Shown here one piece after another: positions 60,393-64,000 of a stretch of DNA of 64,000 nt. A program made the translations under genes and the position numbers. The first letter of the stretch is position 1; each line of letters starts with the position of its first letter. Under the pieces are notes generated by a model. The model saw nothing but the letters and a program-made list of their open reading frames with translations. It had not been told where the DNA came from and did not search any database. Origin of the DNA: Paragonimus skrjabini miyazakii (Eukaryota > Platyhelminthes > Trematoda > Plagiorchiida > Troglotrematidae). Where the stretch lies: positions 29,198 through 93,197 of the forward strand of contig JTDE01021387.1 in the NCBI GenBank assembly GCA_014338405.1. The letters run 5' to 3'.

Positions 60393-60923
60393 TGTGGTGG
60401 ACTGTCAGGCAGGAAGTTCGAGCATTGCAACTCTCGGCGGAATACCCCACCACAGAGGGGAGGTGCGTTCAAAAACCCACGGTGAGCAGATGGAGAACGG
60501 CGTGGGCGACCGGATGAGTCATCGCTCGACCAGATCGGACAAACGGGCGAGACGTGGCAGCCGAAATAGGATGGATGACCAGATTGAAGGCGTGATTATT
60601 CAAACACTCTCAGGAATATCTCGACACGGCTGTAGAGTGCGTTCAAAGCCTACAGTAGATAGACGGAGGACAGCACGAGCGACCGGACAAGCCATCGCTC
60701 AAGGAAATCGAATAAACGGACGAGGAATAGCAGGCAGAAAACCCCCGGGTAGAGGGCGCCAATCACACGCCTAAACCGGGTAGAAGTGTACACGACGCGT
60801 GAACGGAAACCTGGGGATGTTGTGAACTGGAATGCTGACTCATAAACGCGAGCGCGCGCGTAGCACGTGAACTAACGTGTTGGACAATAAATATTGTGCT
60901 TTATTGGACGCCTTTTCGCTATA
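60393..60923 (+). repeat. Solo LTR of family B, 4-bp target duplication ATAG
   Basis: It is exactly 531 bp, the same length as the copy at 57196-57726 but in opposite orientation. It starts TGTGGTGG and ends CGCTATA (TACA in other copies, one transition). ATAG flanks both ends (60389-60392 and 60924-60927). AATAAATATTGTGCTTTATT lies near its 3' end. The 159-codon open frame running into it from 60295 is mostly LTR sequence and is not a gene. Confidence 0.88.
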
Positions 60924-61469
60924 ATAGTATGTTTGAACGAGGAAGCTGGCCAACTGATAAGTTTAATCCGTAACGAATGTGGTGGACCAATCACTTGACG
61001 CCTTAACCAGAATGGATTGAACCAGACAGTCACACAGACACACCAAAAGTTCTGAAGCCGTCAACGTAATCAATACCTGAAAATGGAGTGCAGACGGTCA
61101 GTGTGTGAAACCGACTGATCTGGACGGCTGTCGGACGTGTCACACAAAAGTGATTGTCAGGTGACGCAAATCAGACGACAGATGTAGACGTGTTCAAGGT
61201 CCTTATAAAAAGTAAGTTGAACTCATCCAAAAGAATAGCCACCCAATCGTATGTGACGGGCAGTTATTGCAAATCTGCCAAACCACTCGCCAGTAACGGA
61301 ATGGTGGAGTAGGTGGATTTCAGTGTGAACGGATTGAGAGTCTGTTAGGCTGGCGTTCGGCCTTCCTGCTCCTTTTATCGACCCGACTTTAATCGAAACC
61401 CAAATATTTCACAAATGGGTCATCACAATCCAGTTCATTGTTTGGGAAGCTGTAGATTTCGCCTAAAAA
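60924..61469. other. No feature recognised
   Basis: Nothing supported between the solo LTR and the TA-rich repeat. Confidence 0.4.
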
Positions 61470-61582
61470 TACATATAGGATATAGCATATACAGTATATA
61501 CATAGCAGTATACACATAGTATAGTATATACATATATAGTATATATATGTATGGTATATATATATATATATATATATATATG
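61470..61582. repeat. TA-rich microsatellite
   Basis: Alternating TATA/CATA units that end in an uninterrupted (TA)n run at about 61555-61581. The surrounding short open frame of Tyr-Ile repeats is a by-product. It lies about 45 bp beyond the 3' end of the Penelope-like coding region that starts at 61627. Confidence 0.9.
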
Positions 61583-61626
61583 TCTGAAGTATGTAAAAAA
61601 GGGGCACACATTGAGTAGTGAACGAT

Positions 61627-64000
61627 TTATTGACATTTCAAATTCACACTAGAATCCGTTATGAAACAAACATGTTGGAATGAGATTGTTCTGTCGCTCA
61701 CTATGTTCGCCAGTCGGTTTGCCTTTGCTCGTTTTTTCGTTCCAGTGTCAACGATGATGACTAATTCCGCGAATAGAGAGCTTCCAGTACAGGGCAGTTC
61801 CCCTTCTTCTTTGCCCATGCGACTACTTTCGCACGATCCATGTTGACCTGTGTCCGCGCAATGATGCCACAATTGTGACCTAGGGTCGGCTCGTCGCATC
61901 GCTAATTTGTGTTTGTGCATGCGTGTACGTAGCCGTTTGCCTGTCTCTCGCACGTATTGTTGGTCACACCCGAGACATGGAATTGCGTAGACCACGTCAG
62001 ACTGTTTGTGTGGTTCCACATGATCCCTAGCGTTCACCAAAGCTGAACGGAGTGTTGAGTTTGGCTTGTGATATTTGGATACCCAGTGATAGAAGTATCC
62101 TTTGTGCTGCTTCAGATGTGCCGTGAATATATGGCACTGTCATTCGCGTTTTCGGTTCTGCACGTTCAGTTCTTGTGGAACCTCTGATAGATGTCTTTAT
62201 GAAACCACTGGAGTATCCATTGGAAGTGTACAGTTTGAACAAGTGTTTTCATTTTGTCTTCTGAGTTCGGCTCAGCTACAGTGCGTGTCTGCACGTCGAA
62301 ATAATGTTCACATGCAGCTTTTAAGTTGATAGGCTGGATGATTGCTATCGAACCTGAGAATGACATCAGTTGTCGGTTTAGGATAGACAGTAGTTCCATA
62401 CTTGCTATCAGTTCTTATGACCAATACATCGAGAAACGCCAGGTGTGACTCTCCTTCCTCTTCACGTGTAAAGGTTATTCCACCTATTATGTTCTTCAAG
62501 CAACTGTGGAACTGGTCAAGCTGAGTCCGAGGCAAAAACAACAAATGTCATCCACATATCGAAACCACACATCAGGCTTGAATGCCTGAAAGACTTCACA
62601 CTCGAAGTGGTTCATTACAGCGTCTGCAAGTAGGCTTCATATAGATGAGCACATTGGTGTGCTTCTCTTCTGCAGGTAGACTCGGCCATCAAATTGTAGA
62701 TAAGTCTCCATGCAGATCCCCACTATCTGGATCAATTCTGTTGAAGAAAGATTCGTCCTATTGTGGAGGCCATCGCCCTCACTTATCAGGAGCTCCAAAC
62801 TTTTTGTTACACGTTTATTCGATATGTTGATGAAAAGCGACGTAAAATCGAAGGAAACCAGTGCATCGTCTTCTTCCAACTTCAAGCCCTTAATCTGTTT
62901 CTGGAAATCAGCCGAGCTCCATGCGTCATGATTATCGTGAGGTAAACACGGCCACAGAATACGAAAGAGGAACTTCGCCAACTGGTAGTTCGGAGCCGCC
63001 CTGGATGCAACGACTGGTCTCAATTGTACTTGATTCTTGTACACCTTTGGGAGCCCGTATAATTGTGGCACTGTTCTTCCAACAGGTATAAGGACCGGCT
63101 TGTTCTTCTGTAGGTGACTTCTTTTTCTTGAGGGCTATCACAGTTTTGGTGATTCGAGCCATCAAACCTATCGTGGATTCTCCTATGACATGTTCGTACG
63201 TTTCGGAGTCTTTTTAAAGATCGATCACTTTGTGTTTATGGNNNNNNNNNNNNNNNNNNNNNNNNNNNNNNNNNNNNNNNNNNNNNNNNNNNNNNNNNNN
63301 NNNNNNNNNNNNNNNNNNNNNNNNNNNNNNNNNNNNNNNNNTCTGTAGGTAGGATAACCATCTGGTCGTTCTCTTTAAGTGTCATCGGCGACTTATTTTC
63401 ATTAATTGTTAGGATATTTGTTAGTTTTCGACTGATCAGCCGTTGACACATCTTTGCCCTGACAAACTGTTGCATTTGTTCATCTAGACTACTGCGTTTC
63501 AGTCCCGATTCAGCATATGCAACGAAATATGTTGGGGATGCCCCCGCATAATTAATTTTCAGACCTTTTAACAGCACGGCCTATCCATCGAGTGTCAACT
63601 GATGGTCTGTTATGTATTGTTTCTTAGGCAGATTGAGGCGCTGGAATTGTCGATTTAGTCGATCTTTTGTTTTTGTTCTGCTAGAGTCTGTTGAAAGTTT
63701 ATGGCTTCTTCAGTCTTATTGATCCATTCGGAATCGAGTGAATCGGAAGCTGCCTGTTTAGATTATCCGCAGTCGCTTCTGTATCGTGTCAGACGGCGGT
63801 GTGCATCGTTAATACGTCCTGGTAACTCCTGGTGATAATCCTAGCACGTTCTGATTGAATCGGCGGCTTGCATGTAACGTTCTTAGGGGCACATTATGAC
63901 GAATGCAATTATGTAGGAAGAATAGTTGCTCACGGACGAAGCCCTCACGGTTGGCATAGTTTTTCCATTTCCTCACACATTTGGGCGCGTTGCGTCCGAA
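61627..64000 (-). mobile_element. Long Penelope-like element, running off the window
   Basis: On the - strand from 64000 down: an N-terminal region (REGFVREQLFFLHNCIRHNV); TEEAINFQQTLAEQ; LKENDQMVILPT (the V-I-L-P-A-D-K-G block, cut by the gap 63242-63341); QLYGLPKVYKNQVQLRPVV with NYQLAKFLF; and the catalytic SFDFTSLFINI (63071-62637). Then come WFRYVDDICCF (YVDD at 62558-62547), HLAFLDVLVIRTDSKYGTTV, and the endonuclease VVYAIPCLGCDQQYVRETGK with RTRMHKHKLAMRR and VDTGTKKRAKANRLANIV (62040-61627). The Gly of the usual Y-V-G-E-T is Arg here. It is nearly full length but split over several frames with stops. It differs in sequence from the 28-31 kb copies (endonuclease without the R-L-K-P-x-L-C-V-Q-K end), so it is a separate family. 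Confidence 0.88.
63242..63341. other. Assembly gap (100 N)
   Basis: One hundred Ns inside the N-terminal part of the Penelope-like element. Confidence 0.95.

Noticed and set aside
60295..60774. Long arginine-rich open frame (159 codons) and its near-copy on the other strand at 57345-57740
   Set aside because: Both lie in the family B LTRs, which are bounded by target duplications. The frames are a composition effect of the LTR, and no start or motif supports a gene.
1..64000. CRISPR arrays, bacterial operons, rRNA
   Set aside because: No regularly spaced repeats, ribosome binding sites with gene strings, or rRNA-like sequence were seen; the window is eukaryotic in structure.

Overview
This is a eukaryotic nuclear scaffold piece. 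It has no long intact genes, four runs of exactly 100 N, AT-rich non-coding DNA, and short GT-AG bounded exons separated by introns of 8 to 25 kb. The repeat content is Penelope-like elements with GIY-YIG endonuclease, a Ty3/gypsy LTR element with solo LTRs, RTE/CR1-like LINE fragments and tRNA-derived SINE-like copies. Together these suggest a flatworm, most likely a digenean trematode. The phylum is an inference; no sequence was compared against a database.

The one host gene I can reconstruct is on the + strand. It is a GT4-fold glycosyltransferase resembling GLT1D1 (glycosyltransferase 1 domain-containing protein 1). Four exons are visible: 7313-7468, 32911-33020, 46015-46135 and 54589-54687. 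Their phases fit, except that a small phase 1-to-0 exon is missing between the first two. The N-terminal exons and the last exon(s) are not found. The E-x7-E motif of the GT4 fold is intact and ends exactly at an exon border. Most of the window is therefore introns of this gene.

The introns are filled with mobile DNA. 4.7-7.0 kb (upstream of the first visible exon): Penelope-like endonuclease relics on the - strand. 13.6-16.5 kb: an internally deleted Ty3/gypsy element whose two LTR copies are almost identical and both carry another family's LTR, nested in opposite orientation. 24.4 kb: a SINE-like copy. 28.6-31.45 kb: two partial Penelope-like copies in tandem on the - strand, one split by a short foreign-looking segment with membrane-type coding. 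41-42 kb: LINE reverse-transcriptase remnant (-). 46.3-47.35 kb: LINE endonuclease remnant (+), a gap, then an LTR remnant.

Beyond the last visible exon lie a CR1/Jockey-like LINE tail with a SINE-like insert (56.2-57.0 kb) and two 531-bp solo LTRs in inverted orientation, each with its own 4-bp target duplication (57.2 and 60.4 kb). Between them is a possible Cys-loop ion-channel exon (-) next to the second LTR. A long Penelope-like element (-) runs off the right end. The remaining stretches show nothing I can assign.
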